A stretch of DNA of 64,000 nucleotides from Taishania sp965247975 (GCA_965247975.1 OZ252050.1:3224001-3288000), one strand, 5' to 3'; shown: positions 23,158 through 32,993, numbered from the stretch's first letter. Made by a program: numbers and translations. Notes: a model not told the origin generated them from the sequence alone.

Positions 23158-24129
23158 ATGATTAACTCTAAAAAAATGAACTTCGAATTTATCCCCTTTT
23201 CCAATGTAGATGTTCTTGCGCTAACCAATGTGCGCGCTGGAGAAACAAAACTTGGCGAATGTGTAGCCGCTGGCATTTCAAGCCAAGCAAAATATGTGCT
23301 TATTGGTGTTTGTGAAGACATTGGTCCTCAAGCAAATCATGGAAATCCTGGTGCGAAAAACGCATTTCATTCCGCTCTTACAAAGCTTTTGAACATGCAG
23401 TCGAACCGTCGGTATCAAGGAAATAACTTGGCGATCGGAGGCTACGTGAAGCAAAACTGTGATTTCACAAGTGTGGAAGAAGGCAGAAAATTGGTGGAAG
23501 AATTAGACCAAGTGCTGGTTGAAGTGCTGGAACCTTTGATGCATCAAGGACAAATTCCGATTTTAATTGGTGGTGGACACAACAATGCTTTTCCATTGAT
23601 TAAATCTCATTTTTTGGCGAAAGGGAAAGGTTTGGAAGTCGTGAATTTAGATCCACATGCCGATTGCAGACCGCTTGAAGGAAGACACAGCGGAAATCCA
23701 TTTTCGTATGCCAATGACCACGGATATTTGTCAAATTACACAGTTTTAGGATTGCATTCAGCTTACAATAGCGAGACGATTCTCCATTATTTAAATGAAA
23801 ATGAATTCTATTATTCGTATTTCGAAGAATATTTAATACGCCCAGAAAAATTTGACTCTGATTTAAATACCATTGCCATTCGCTCCGAAGATTATTTGGG
23901 AATAGAACTTGACATGGATGCATTGAAATACATGCCATCTTCAGCTTATTCTCCTTCAGGATTTAGCATTGAACATGCACGGAAGTACATCATGCGCCTA
24001 GCGAGTTCGCACAGAAAACCAGCATATTTGCATTTACCAGAGGCGGCTCCCATGAATGAATTAGAAGAAAAAATAACATCCAAAGCGCTCGCTTATTTGG
24101 TTTACGATTTTCTTATGACAGTTAAATAA
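23158..24129 (+). CDS. Arginase/formimidoylglutamase-family ureohydrolase
   Basis: 323 residues. Binuclear manganese motifs of the arginase fold are visible: GGGHNNAFP (~141), NLDPHADCRP (~162) and ELDMDAL (~250). The related hydrolases act on arginine, agmatine or formimidoyl-glutamate. The divergent motifs fit the formimidoylglutamase group best, but substrate cannot be fixed from sequence. No histidine-degradation genes lie nearby. Confidence 0.82.
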   Translation: MINSKKMNFEFIPFSNVDVLALTNVRAGETKLGECVAAGISSQAKYVLIGVCEDIGPQANHGNPGAKNAFHSALTKLLNMQSNRRYQGNNLAIGGYVKQNCDFTSVEEGRKLVEELDQVLVEVLEPLMHQGQIPILIGGGHNNAFPLIKSHFLAKGKGLEVVNLDPHADCRPLEGRHSGNPFSYANDHGYLSNYTVLGLHSAYNSETILHYLNENEFYYSYFEEYLIRPEKFDSDLNTIAIRSEDYLGIELDMDALKYMPSSAYSPSGFSIEHARKYIMRLASSHRKPAYLHLPEAAPMNELEEKITSKALAYLVYDFLMTVK

Positions 24130-24171
24130 AGAATGAAGTAGGTTTGAATATAAAATGGTAACTTTAACTCT

Positions 24172-26433
24172 ATGAGTGTTAAGCCAAAGAAAAGAATCGG
24201 CGTTGTGCAATTTTTGCGCGCTTTTCTTCCTTTGCAACTCGTGTTCAATCATTTTAAATACAATTTACTCGCACTTATTTATTGGGCAATTCTATTTTTA
24301 ATTGTCTCGGATCAACTGGGATCTGCCTTTGGAATTCCAATATTGTTTTATTCACCCGAATATTTAGGAAATGTTAATCCGATTTCGTTCGGTTTAGTTG
24401 GTTTTGCAATCGGCGGATTCATTATGGCGTTTAATACATACAGTTACCGAAAACTGGGCAACAAATACCCCTTTTTGATCATGGTGCAACATCCATTTTT
24501 GAAATTCTGTAAAAACAACAGCATTATTCCGCTACTTTTTATTGTGTTTTATCTTTATAAAATGGCTCGATTTCAGTCGCATGAAGAATACACATCTTGG
24601 CTTGAAGTAGCGCTTTTCTGTTTGAGTACCATCCTCGGAATTTCATTGTTTTTACTATTATCTTTTGCTTACTTTTTCCCATTTTCCCGCACCCGCAATT
24701 TTTTCAAACCGTTGGAAGAAGACGATGATTTGAGTCCTGAAGAACCGGTAGAATCGTTTACGCACAAGCTAAAAAACAGACGCTTTTATCAACTTTGGCG
24801 AACAAAAAACAGAAGTTACATTTACGTTGGACGTGGCATCAAGTTCTTGAAAAGTAGATCGATTGAACACATTGATCCATCCATTTTGGAAAAAATACTG
24901 ATGCGAAACAAAATCAACACCTCTGTTTTTGAATTACTGACCATCATTTCTTTTGTGATTTTAGGATTGTTTAGCGGCTACAAACTCTTTGAAATGCCTG
25001 CAGCAATGAGTATTGTATTGCTCATCACCATGATTTTAATGCTTTTTTCCGCACTTCATTCTTGGTTTGGTCGCTGGACATATTTCATCGTCATCGGGGT
25101 TTTGGTTGCAATGAATTTTCTGAGCATTCATTCCTCTTATTTCACGTTTAAGAATTATGCTTATGGACTGAATTACCAATCGAGTTCTATTCCAGAATAC
25201 ACCATTGATGCCATTTCGAAAAGCACTGAGGCGAATGAAAATCAAGTAAAATCGCATGCAGCATTTTTGGAAACTTTGAAAAATTGGAAAATTAGAACAG
25301 GCGAAAAAAAACCAAAACTTATTATTGTCAACACATCTGGCGGCGGCTCTCGAAGTGCTGTTTGGACCTTTGGCGTACTCCAAAAGCTAGATCAAGAATT
25401 AAATGGAAAACTGAAAACGTCGATACAAATGATCACTGGAGCATCAGGCGGTATGATTGGAGCTTCGTATTTTAGAGAATTGGTGTTGCGATCCAAGAAA
25501 AATGAAATTTCGGATTTTTATACCTCTAAATACCGTGAAAACCTTGGAAAAGATTTGTTGAATAAATTATCCTTCGCTGCTTCCACGAATGACATCTTTT
25601 TTCGGTATCAAAAAATAACATACAATAATCTGAAATATCCGAAAGATCGGGGTTATGCATTTGAGGAACAGCTAAATGAAAACACGGATCACTTAATGAA
25701 TCATAACTTGGCTTATTATTACGACAAAGAAAAAAAAGGCGACATTCCAACCATGATTTTCACGCCAACTGTTGTTAACGACGGACGAAGGTTGCTCATC
25801 GGATCTCAAAATTTAGGTTTTTTGACCAATGGTTTCAATCACGGAGCCAAAGTAGAATCATTTGAAAACATTGATTATCAAACATTTTTCGAAGCATTGA
25901 ATCCAGGCGAGATGCGTTTCACATCTGTGATGCGGTCCAGTTCCACGTTTCCTTTCGTGATGCCAATGGTTACGATGCCGACAAAACCTGAAATTCAGCT
26001 AATGGATGCTGGAATTCGAGATAACTATGGCGGAAAAATTACGATAGAATACCTCAAATCAATTCAAGATTGGATTCAAGAAAATACTTCTGGGGTGATC
26101 ATTCTGCAAATCAGAGACACCCGAAAAGTCCTAAAAAATGAGTTTTATACACAAGTTTCATTCATCGATAAAATCACCATGCCTTTTGGAAATGTCTATA
26201 AAAACTTTCCACGAACGCAAGATTTTGATCAAGAGCAATTGTTTAATTCAAGCTTGAGCGAATTTCCGTTTCCCGTGGATCAGGTCGCATTTAATTTAAG
26301 AGAATTCAAAACAGATCGCATTTCATTGTCGTGGCATTTGTCGAAACAGGAAAAGAATAAGATTGAAAATGCATTTAATAGTCCGTCGAATAAATTGGCG
26401 CAGGAGAAAATGAGGAGGTTGTTGGGTGAATAA
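24172..26433 (+). CDS. Membrane-anchored patatin-like phospholipase
   Basis: 753 residues. Several transmembrane helices occupy the first ~330 residues (about 30-60, 75-95, 115-160, 245-325). The C-terminal ~370 residues form a patatin-type hydrolase: oxyanion-like SGGGSRSAVWTFGVL (~386), nucleophile GASGG (~424) and the catalytic Asp in MDAGIRDNYGG (~605). It likely cleaves phospholipids or other acyl esters at the membrane. Transcribed alone. Confidence 0.85.
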   Translation: MSVKPKKRIGVVQFLRAFLPLQLVFNHFKYNLLALIYWAILFLIVSDQLGSAFGIPILFYSPEYLGNVNPISFGLVGFAIGGFIMAFNTYSYRKLGNKYPFLIMVQHPFLKFCKNNSIIPLLFIVFYLYKMARFQSHEEYTSWLEVALFCLSTILGISLFLLLSFAYFFPFSRTRNFFKPLEEDDDLSPEEPVESFTHKLKNRRFYQLWRTKNRSYIYVGRGIKFLKSRSIEHIDPSILEKILMRNKINTSVFELLTIISFVILGLFSGYKLFEMPAAMSIVLLITMILMLFSALHSWFGRWTYFIVIGVLVAMNFLSIHSSYFTFKNYAYGLNYQSSSIPEYTIDAISKSTEANENQVKSHAAFLETLKNWKIRTGEKKPKLIIVNTSGGGSRSAVWTFGVLQKLDQELNGKLKTSIQMITGASGGMIGASYFRELVLRSKKNEISDFYTSKYRENLGKDLLNKLSFAASTNDIFFRYQKITYNNLKYPKDRGYAFEEQLNENTDHLMNHNLAYYYDKEKKGDIPTMIFTPTVVNDGRRLLIGSQNLGFLTNGFNHGAKVESFENIDYQTFFEALNPGEMRFTSVMRSSSTFPFVMPMVTMPTKPEIQLMDAGIRDNYGGKITIEYLKSIQDWIQENTSGVIILQIRDTRKVLKNEFYTQVSFIDKITMPFGNVYKNFPRTQDFDQEQLFNSSLSEFPFPVDQVAFNLREFKTDRISLSWHLSKQEKNKIENAFNSPSNKLAQEKMRRLLGE

Positions 26434-26456
26434 TGGAAAATCTGTAGCAAAGCGAT

Positions 26457-26523
26457 GGGATGCAGATGACACAGATTTCGCTGATTTTTTTTGATATTCG
26501 TTACTCAGCATCAGCGTTTATGA
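26457..26523. repeat. Dispersed intergenic repeat, copy 2
   Basis: GATGCAGATGACACAGATTT and later GCATCAGCGTTTATGAGATC resemble the repeats at 19063 and 27034. It directly precedes the GxxExxY gene. Confidence 0.55.
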
Positions 26524-26636
26524 GATCAAACAACGTCATTTTTAAGAACTTTGCTCTATTTTTTCACCACGCCTTTTCACCAGATCAACTTTTTTCGTAT
26601 CTTAATACTTACAAAGAAACATAAAACTTAACGCAC

Positions 26637-27020
26637 ATGACTTACAAACACGCTAACCTAACTGCAGAAATAATTGAGGCTTTTTATAAAGTTTACAATT
26701 CATTAGGCTTCGGTTTCCTCGAAAGAGTTTATGAAAATGCCTTGTTTATCGAATTACGCAATAGAGGCTTAAAAGTTGAAAAGCAACGCTGCATCAAGGT
26801 GTTTTACATGGAGGAAGTAGTAGGTAATTATTTTGCGGATTTAACTGTAAATGATACAATTGTCATCGAATTAAAAGCTTCCAAAAGTTTATGCGAGAAA
26901 CATGAACTTCAATTAGTAAATTACCTCAAAGCAACAGAAATGGAAGTGGGATTGCTACTCAACTTTGGAAAAAAACCTGAGGTGAAACGTAAAATTTTCT
27001 CGAATATCATGGAGATGTAG
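26637..27020 (+). CDS. GxxExxY protein
   Basis: 127 residues. The name-giving motif GFGFLERVYENAL gives G-x-x-E-x-x-Y. The core ...VVGNYFADLTVNDTIVIELKA...EHELQLVNYLKAT resembles a PD-(D/E)XK nuclease fold, with a D...E-x-K pattern. The family is frequent in Bacteroidota and of unknown role. It is flanked on both sides by copies of the dispersed repeat, suggesting that gene and repeat spread together. Confidence 0.88.
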   Translation: MTYKHANLTAEIIEAFYKVYNSLGFGFLERVYENALFIELRNRGLKVEKQRCIKVFYMEEVVGNYFADLTVNDTIVIELKASKSLCEKHELQLVNYLKATEMEVGLLLNFGKKPEVKRKIFSNIMEM

Positions 27021-27033
27021 CCCATGATCGAAC

Positions 27034-27208
27034 GCCTGGCAATGTGAGGGGGATTGATCGCTGATGACGCTGATGACGCAGGTTTTCGCTGGTAGCCGCA
27101 TGATGCACCTGGTAGCCAAGATTGATTCAATTAAAAAAAATGAGGTATATCATCCAAACTAAAATCAGCGAAAACCAGTGTCATCTGCGTCATCTGCGTT
27201 CCACTATA
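27034..27208. repeat. Dispersed intergenic repeat, copy 3 (inverted pair)
   Basis: CGCTGATGACGCTGATGACG on the left faces GTGTCATCTGCGTCATCTGC on the right, flanking a short GGTAGCC-rich spacer. The arms match the other two copies in the window. No gene is credible between 27021 and 27437; AAAGGG...CCCTTT near 27286-27307 may act as a weak terminator. Confidence 0.6.
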
Positions 27209-27437
27209 CATTACCAGAAAATCTACAGGACCTACATTATCCTTCTCCACTCCTACCACCCCCCAAAAAAATCACAAAACAAAAAAAAGGGACTCCGAAA
27301 AGCCCCTTTCCTAATCACTAACCTGTAGATGTTAATAATTGATCCGTTTGATAGTTAACGGAGGATTTTAAATTTTGTTACAGTTTTTTTATTGACGAAT
27401 GAAAAATCTCTTGTTAAGATTATCTTTTCTGAGCAAT

Positions 27438-28118
27438 TTATGAATTCGTTTCCTGCGCAAACAAGAATTTATTCGGAGAAACCAAGTTCGTTTTAACAGC
27501 AAACATGACAATTCCTGCTGTGTTCTTAACACCCAATTTTGACATAATATTTTTGCGATGTGTGTTAATCGTATGATTACTTAAGAATAAATTCTCTGCG
27601 ATTTGACCATTTGTAAATCCTTCGGCAATCAATACTATAATTTCATTTTCTCGCTCGGAAAGTGTTATTGGATCACACGAAAATTTATCCAAGTTCAAGT
27701 CATTCACATCAATCGAAGCTCGTTGGATGGTTTCGAGAATTTGTCCACAGAAAAATTGTTTTCCTTGTCCAGTTTCTTTCACAGCATCCACAATTTCACC
27801 CAAATCACAGTCTTTTTTCACATAACTGTTCACTCCAGATTTCAAGGCATTCACCAAGGTCGAAGCGGATTGTTCAGGAGTGATAGCAAGCACTTTAATG
27901 TTCGGTTTTTTTGCTAAAACTTTTGGAATAATGTCAATCTCAAAACCCAAAGATGTGTAATCCACAATCACCAGGTTGACCTCAAAATTGCAAATCAAAC
28001 TCAATAATTCGTCATTGTCCCGAGCCTCTCCGATGATGGTCATATTCGGAATTGTTTGGAGCACCGTGCGCAATCCCACACGTACCAAGTCATTTCCATC
28101 CGCCAGAACAATTTTCAT
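27438..28118 (-). CDS. NarL/FixJ-type response regulator
   Basis: 226 residues. Receiver domain 1-~120, with acidic residues at the N-terminus (LADGNDL), the phospho-acceptor Asp in VIVDYTS (~54) and the conserved Lys in YVKKD (~105). A LuxR helix-turn-helix follows (LSERENEIIVLIAEGFTNGQ ... NTHRKNIMSKLGV). The acidic pair is slightly atypical (DGND). No histidine kinase is adjacent, so it is an orphan regulator. Confidence 0.9.
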   Translation of the reverse strand: MKIVLADGNDLVRVGLRTVLQTIPNMTIIGEARDNDELLSLICNFEVNLVIVDYTSLGFEIDIIPKVLAKKPNIKVLAITPEQSASTLVNALKSGVNSYVKKDCDLGEIVDAVKETGQGKQFFCGQILETIQRASIDVNDLNLDKFSCDPITLSERENEIIVLIAEGFTNGQIAENLFLSNHTINTHRKNIMSKLGVKNTAGIVMFAVKTNLVSPNKFLFAQETNS

Positions 28119-28187
28119 TATTTAGAATAATTATAGATAAGACAAATATAATTATTTTGTGGAAGGAAGAACTAAAAATCTTTGTTT

Positions 28188-28330
28188 GGATAATAGATAT
28201 TGGATAACGGATATTAGATAATGGATATTAGATAATGGATATTAGATAATGGATATTAGATAATGGATATTAAATAATGGATATTAGATAATGGATATTA
28301 GATAATGGATATTAGATAATGGATATTGGA
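28188..28330. repeat. 14-bp tandem repeat GGATATTAGATAAT
   Basis: Eight consecutive 14-bp units run from 28209 to 28320, with one substitution (TTAAATAAT), plus degenerate partial units at each side. It lies between the divergent-ended response regulator and glutamine synthetase genes. It is likely length-variable through slippage. Confidence 0.9.
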
Positions 28331-28385
28331 CGATGTAATTTTCATCTAACATCCAATAGCTACCATCCAACATTTAACTATACAT

Positions 28386-30572
28386 CTATTTCGTAAACAA
28401 CATCTCTCTAAACTTCGGCAATGGCCAGATTTCATCATCCACCAACATTTCTAGTTTGTCAGCATGGTAACGAATGTCTTCGAAGAAGATTTTTACTTTA
28501 TCACAATATTCTGCCGCGCGGTGGTGAGCGTCGTCGATGGTATTTGCTTCACGACGTGCATTCAACATCTCTTCATTCAAATCGACCAAACGGTTCAAGT
28601 GTTTTGAAATGCGCTCCACAATAGCAATTTGTGATTTTGCACTTTCAGCTCCTGCTTTGTCGCCCAACACACTTTTCAATCCTTGGATGTTTTGAATCAA
28701 TTGGTTTTGGTATTGAACAACCGCAGGAAGTATAATGTTTTGCGAAATTTCGTTGATGATGCGCGACTCAATTTGCACTTTTAAAATGTAATTCTCGAAA
28801 TCAATTTCTTGTCGGGCCAATAATTCTCTTGACGACAACACTTCCATTTCTTCGAACAATTTCCCTACTTTTTTGTCGCTCCAAATCGCCAAAGCGCGCG
28901 GTGTATCCATGTGATTACTCAATCCACGTTTCGCAGCTTCTTTCACCCACTCTTCGCCGTAACCATTTCCTTCGAAACGAATTTTTTTCGATTCTTTGAT
29001 CAATTTTTGAAGTTCTTTCAAAATGGCTTCGTCTTTTCCATCTCCACCATCAATGCGCTTATCCACCGAAACTTTGAAATCTTTCAATTGTTTTGCCATA
29101 ATCGTATTCAATACAATCATCGCGGAAGCACAATTTGCAGAAGATCCAACGGCTCTAAACTCAAATTTGTTTCCTGTAAAAGCAAAAGGCGATGTTCTGT
29201 TGCGATCGGTATTGTCCAACATAATTTGTGGAATTTTACCAATGTTCAACTTTAATTCGGTTTTATCTTCCGGCGTCATTTTGCCCGCTTTCACGTTTTT
29301 CTCAATTTCATCCAACAACCAAGAAAGTTGACTTCCGATGAATGCCGAAATGATTGCTGGCGGTGCTTCATTTGCTCCTAATCGGTAATCGTTTGACGCT
29401 GATGCAATACACGCACGTAACAAATCTGCTTGGTCGTGAATGGCTTTGATGGTGTTCACAAAAAAGGTCAAAAACAATAAGTTCGATTTTGGATTCTTGC
29501 CCGGCGCAAGTAAGTTTACACCTGTATTTGTGCTCAACGACCAGTTATTGTGTTTTCCAGAACCGTTCACGCCTGCAAATGGTTTTTCGTGCAATAATAC
29601 TCTAAAATTATGTTTGCGGGCAATTTTCTCCATCAAGTCCATCAACAATTGATTGTGGTCGTTGGCCAAATTGCACTCTTCAAAAATAGGTGCACACTCA
29701 AATTGATTTGGCGCCACCTCGTTGTGTCTCGTCGTTACTGGAATTCCCAAACGAATCGACTCGGTTTCAAACTCACGCATAAACGCCGTCGCTCGCTCTG
29801 GAATGGAACCAAAATAGTGATCCTCCAACTGCTGACCTTTCGCAGATTCATGCCCGAACAATGCACGACCTGTCATCATCAAATCGGGACGTGCATTGAA
29901 ATGCGCTTTATCAACCAAAAAATATTCTTGCTCCCAACCCAAGGTTGCGATGACTTTGTTCACGTTTTTGTCGAAATACTGACATACATCTACCGCCGCT
30001 TTGTCGACTGCGTGCAAGGCTTTGAGTAAAGGCATTTTGAAATCAAGGGCCTCACCTGTGTACGAAATGAAAATGGTTGGAATGCACAATGTTTTACCAA
30101 TCACAAATGCTGGAGACGATGGATCCCAAGCTGTATAACCACGTGCTTCGAAGGTGTTTCGGATTCCTCCATTTGGAAACGAAGAAGCATCTGGTTCTTG
30201 TTGCACCAACAAATCGCCGTCAAAACGCTCAATGGCTTTTCCAGGACCAACTGGTTTAAAAAATGCATCGTGTTTTTCTGCTGTTGCTCCAGTCAATGGT
30301 TGAAACCAATGCGTATAATGCGTAGCTCCTTTTGTCAAAGCCCAATCTTTCATAGCCGAAGCCACTTGATCTGCCATCTTGCGGTCGAGGCGCGTTCCAT
30401 TTTCAATCGATTCGATCATGGATTTATACGCATCACTTGGCAAATATTCACGCATCACTTCTTTGTGAAACACATTCTGAGCAAAAATTTCTGAAATTTT
30501 ACCGTCAAAAGTGATCGGTTGCGGAATTCGATGGAGCACATCTTGATTGGCATGCATTCTTTTCGTCGACAT
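28386..30572 (-). CDS. glnN: Glutamine synthetase type III
   Basis: 728 residues, the length typical of GSIII and much longer than GSI. It makes glutamine from glutamate, ammonia and ATP. Class signatures include GWEQEYFLVD (metal-binding Glu), NQFECAPIFEE, HEKPFAGVNGSGKHNNWSL and NRTSPFAFTGNKFEFRAVGS. GSIII is the main enzyme in Bacteroidota. Monocistronic; no adjacent PII or ammonium transporter gene. Confidence 0.95.
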   Translation of the reverse strand: MSTKRMHANQDVLHRIPQPITFDGKISEIFAQNVFHKEVMREYLPSDAYKSMIESIENGTRLDRKMADQVASAMKDWALTKGATHYTHWFQPLTGATAEKHDAFFKPVGPGKAIERFDGDLLVQQEPDASSFPNGGIRNTFEARGYTAWDPSSPAFVIGKTLCIPTIFISYTGEALDFKMPLLKALHAVDKAAVDVCQYFDKNVNKVIATLGWEQEYFLVDKAHFNARPDLMMTGRALFGHESAKGQQLEDHYFGSIPERATAFMREFETESIRLGIPVTTRHNEVAPNQFECAPIFEECNLANDHNQLLMDLMEKIARKHNFRVLLHEKPFAGVNGSGKHNNWSLSTNTGVNLLAPGKNPKSNLLFLTFFVNTIKAIHDQADLLRACIASASNDYRLGANEAPPAIISAFIGSQLSWLLDEIEKNVKAGKMTPEDKTELKLNIGKIPQIMLDNTDRNRTSPFAFTGNKFEFRAVGSSANCASAMIVLNTIMAKQLKDFKVSVDKRIDGGDGKDEAILKELQKLIKESKKIRFEGNGYGEEWVKEAAKRGLSNHMDTPRALAIWSDKKVGKLFEEMEVLSSRELLARQEIDFENYILKVQIESRIINEISQNIILPAVVQYQNQLIQNIQGLKSVLGDKAGAESAKSQIAIVERISKHLNRLVDLNEEMLNARREANTIDDAHHRAAEYCDKVKIFFEDIRYHADKLEMLVDDEIWPLPKFREMLFTK

Positions 30573-30718
30573 AGGGCTAATTTTTTTATTATTTTCGACA
30601 AAGGTATGTGTTTTTTAGGGGGTGATTGTGGAATTTTTTGATTTTTTATTAACAGACCCCCTGTTTTTTTTATTAAACATTAAATTATCTATTCATTTTT
30701 GAAAATTTATAAAGCGAA

Positions 30719-30771
30719 TCAGAATGAGAATGAGAATTAAAATGAGAATGAGAATGAGAATTGAGAATGAC
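30719..30771. repeat. GAATGA microsatellite-like tract
   Basis: Irregular tandem copies of GAATGAGAATGAGAATTAAA-type sequence in the 300-bp gap between glutamine synthetase and the toxin-antitoxin operon. Non-coding. Confidence 0.6.
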
Positions 30772-30793
30772 GTTGAACTGAAATTGTTAAAAT

Positions 30794-30833
30794 GTTTTAC
30801 ATTGAAACAAAATTTTGTTTTACATTGAAACAA
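30794..30833 (+). promoter_or_regulatory. Probable operator of the Panacea antitoxin operon
   Basis: GTTTTACATTGAAACAA occurs twice, at 30794-30810 and 30817-30833, 23 bp apart. The second copy extends to the inverted repeat TTGTTT-N7-AAACAA. It sits 43 bp before the ATG of the HTH-containing antitoxin and is a natural autoregulatory site. Confidence 0.65.
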
Positions 30834-30875
30834 TTTGTAACTTTATGATGCAAATCAAAAAAAACAAAAAGTGTT

Positions 30876-31679
30876 ATGAATGGAACTTTATCGCAAAAAC
30901 AAATTGGTCAGCGAATAGCAGAACTTCGGAAACTAAAGGGTTTGTCTCAAGAAGATTTGGCGAAACGGGTAAACATTTCGAGACCTTCGCTAGCACAGAT
31001 TGAATTGGGAAACCGAAGCGTAGATGTTCTCGAATTGCAAAAACTAGCCTTGACACTTGAATTTTCATTGGATGATTTTGTGTCGCAAAATTTCTCAGCG
31101 CTCAAAGCAAAAGACGTGATCGAAGAAAAAAAGGTAAGGAAAGCAAAAGAACGCATTTCAGTTCCAAGCTTAAACGTAACTAAATTTAAAAATGTCTTGT
31201 TATATGTTCTTGAGCGCTGCGCAGGAAAACCCAATGTTGGCGAAACAGTGCTTTATAAATTGCTTTATTTTTCAGACTTCAACTATTATGAAATGTATGA
31301 GGAACATTTAACGGGCGCTGCTTACCGCAAATTACCGTATGGACCAGTTCCGCAAAATTTAGACACCATTATAAATCAATTGGTTGAAAAAGGTCAGCTT
31401 CAACGAGTAAAGACAGAATACCACGGATATCCTCAAACCCGTTATTTGCCATTAGAAAAAGCCGATTTAACGGAATTGCTTGCCAGCGAAAAGGACATTA
31501 TAGACCGCGTTATTGAACAAATGAGCGATTGGAGTGCAGCGACTATTAGCGACTATTCACACAAAGATTTACCTTGGGAAGTAACTGACGAAGGTCAAGA
31601 GATAAGCTATGAACTTGCTTTTTACCGAGCTAGTCCTTTTTCAGTGCGAAGTTATGACGACGAAATTGAAAACCTATGA
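30876..31679 (+). CDS. Xre HTH - Panacea (DUF4065) antitoxin
   Basis: 267 residues. An N-terminal Xre helix-turn-helix (IAELRKLKGLSQEDLAKRV..., residues ~10-65) is joined to a C-terminal Panacea/DUF4065 domain (VLYKLLYFSDFNYYEMYEEH ... YGPVPQNLD ... YSHKDLPW). Panacea domains are known as versatile antitoxins able to neutralise unrelated toxins. The stop overlaps the start of the downstream gene (ATGA). The HTH implies autoregulation at the direct repeats upstream. Confidence 0.88.
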   Translation: MNGTLSQKQIGQRIAELRKLKGLSQEDLAKRVNISRPSLAQIELGNRSVDVLELQKLALTLEFSLDDFVSQNFSALKAKDVIEEKKVRKAKERISVPSLNVTKFKNVLLYVLERCAGKPNVGETVLYKLLYFSDFNYYEMYEEHLTGAAYRKLPYGPVPQNLDTIINQLVEKGQLQRVKTEYHGYPQTRYLPLEKADLTELLASEKDIIDRVIEQMSDWSAATISDYSHKDLPWEVTDEGQEISYELAFYRASPFSVRSYDDEIENL

Positions 31680-32020
31680 CCTTTGATGAACTTGCAGCAT
31701 TTAAAAAAGATTTAAAGTACCTGTTAAAAAAATACAGAACACTAAACGAAGATTTAGCTGAGGTCAAAACAATTCTTAAAAAGAAACCCGATGAACGACC
31801 TCCGTTTAGTTTCAGAATTGATGGTTTAGGCGTTGAAACTTGTGTCATCAAAGTAAAGAAAATAGCGTGCAAAGCATTGAAAGGAAAAGGAGTTAATTCG
31901 GGCTTACGCTTGAAATACGCCTACTTTCCCGATGAACTCAAAATTACATTTGTTGAGTTGTATCATAAGAATGACAAGGAGAATGAAGATAGGGAACGGA
32001 TACGGGAGAATTTTGGGTAG
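31676..32020 (+). CDS. Putative RelE/ParE-like toxin paired with the Panacea antitoxin
   Basis: 114 residues, overlapping the antitoxin by 4 bp. Lys-rich N-terminal helices (FKKDLKYLLKKYRTLNEDL) are followed by beta-strand-like IKVKKIACKALKGKG and ending YHKNDKENEDRERI. This pattern is seen in RelE-like mRNA-interferase relatives. The toxic activity is inferred from size, pairing and pattern; the catalytic residues cannot be named confidently. Confidence 0.7.
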   Translation: MTFDELAAFKKDLKYLLKKYRTLNEDLAEVKTILKKKPDERPPFSFRIDGLGVETCVIKVKKIACKALKGKGVNSGLRLKYAYFPDELKITFVELYHKNDKENEDRERIRENFG

Positions 32021-32051
32021 TGGATTTTGAAATTTATACTACAAAAAATCA

Positions 32052-32777
32052 TCAATTGTTATCATTGGATTTAGCATAATAAGTTTTCATAAAAGTATGC
32101 TCTAGAGGTCGTGACTTTTTCAAATCAAATTGAACTATATGCATAAGACTGCAAAGTGAATTAAGAATTACCATATAGAAATTATGAGCAACCTTGAACA
32201 ATTCTCTATCATAATTGGCTTCATAAATACCAACTGAACCAAACAAAACATCAAATCGATGGAAATCCTTGATTTCGCTCATGGGTTTAATTTTGTTTTT
32301 TTCTGAGTTACTATGATGAATACCTCCATGACTATTAGCTAAAAGGTCGATTATGTCACTAATTGTTAATGAAAAATTTAAATCATTACGATCATCCTTT
32401 AGATATATACACTTTAGCCCTAGGAAATTTTGTAAGTTAACTTCTTTAATTTCTGCATTTTTTGGCATAGGATTATACAATATTAAAGTATGTTCCTATT
32501 CTGTGTACTTTGATTCTAAAAGAAAATCCGCATTTACTCTAAATTTCAACTTAAATTTATGTTTTCTACTAACTTGATGCACTAAAGGTTGCTCACTCGA
32601 GTCTTTAAATAATTGCCTGATCAAACTGGCGCCCTAATGATGTTATAATCTGTTGGATTTTCAACTTTATTAAAAAGATCCTCGACCGTATCATTAAAGA
32701 ACCTGTCTCGAATGGATTCACGAGAATATAGATTCCCTGCATTGTCAAAAATATTTTTTGCTATTTATATTTGGTTT
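32052..32777 (-). pseudogene. Decayed gene with frameshift and in-frame stop
   Basis: An intact 142-codon ORF (32052-32480) is only the 3' part. The same frame continues upstream past an in-frame TAG (reads ...FLLESKYTE-stop-EHTLILYNP). Further upstream the coding frame shifts at a GTTT tract between NIIRAPV and LIRQLFKDSSEQP. The 5' end near 32777 has no good start codon. I do not recognise the family; the C-terminal part has a NSHGGIHHSN motif. Three lesions indicate a dead gene, beside a toxin-antitoxin operon. Confidence 0.6.
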
Positions 32778-32928
32778 GATACTAAAGTAAATATCTTGTT
32801 AACCTATCCCAGTCTCCAAAAAATCATTAATCCCCAACTTATCCAACAACATCCAAATCAATCCAAAACCGAATTAACTAGTTTCAATTTATCATTGTTG
32901 AGTAGTTCAATAACTTTTAACACACTAG

Positions 32929-32993
32929 CCAAACCTACCCAAATAATTTTTATTCCAAGAGGGGAAATTTCCCCTCCCTAAGCAGATTATCGA
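32929..32993. repeat. 65-bp direct repeat, copy 1
   Basis: Runs from CCAAACCTACC through the palindrome GGGGAAATTTCCCC (32961-32974) to CTCCCTAAGCAGATTATC. A nearly identical copy lies at 34543-34606, so the NHL-repeat gene is bracketed. Confidence 0.8.

Noticed and set aside
28209..28320. CRISPR or coding repeat
   Set aside because: The unit is 14 bp with no spacers, and reading frames contain stops; it is a simple tandem repeat.
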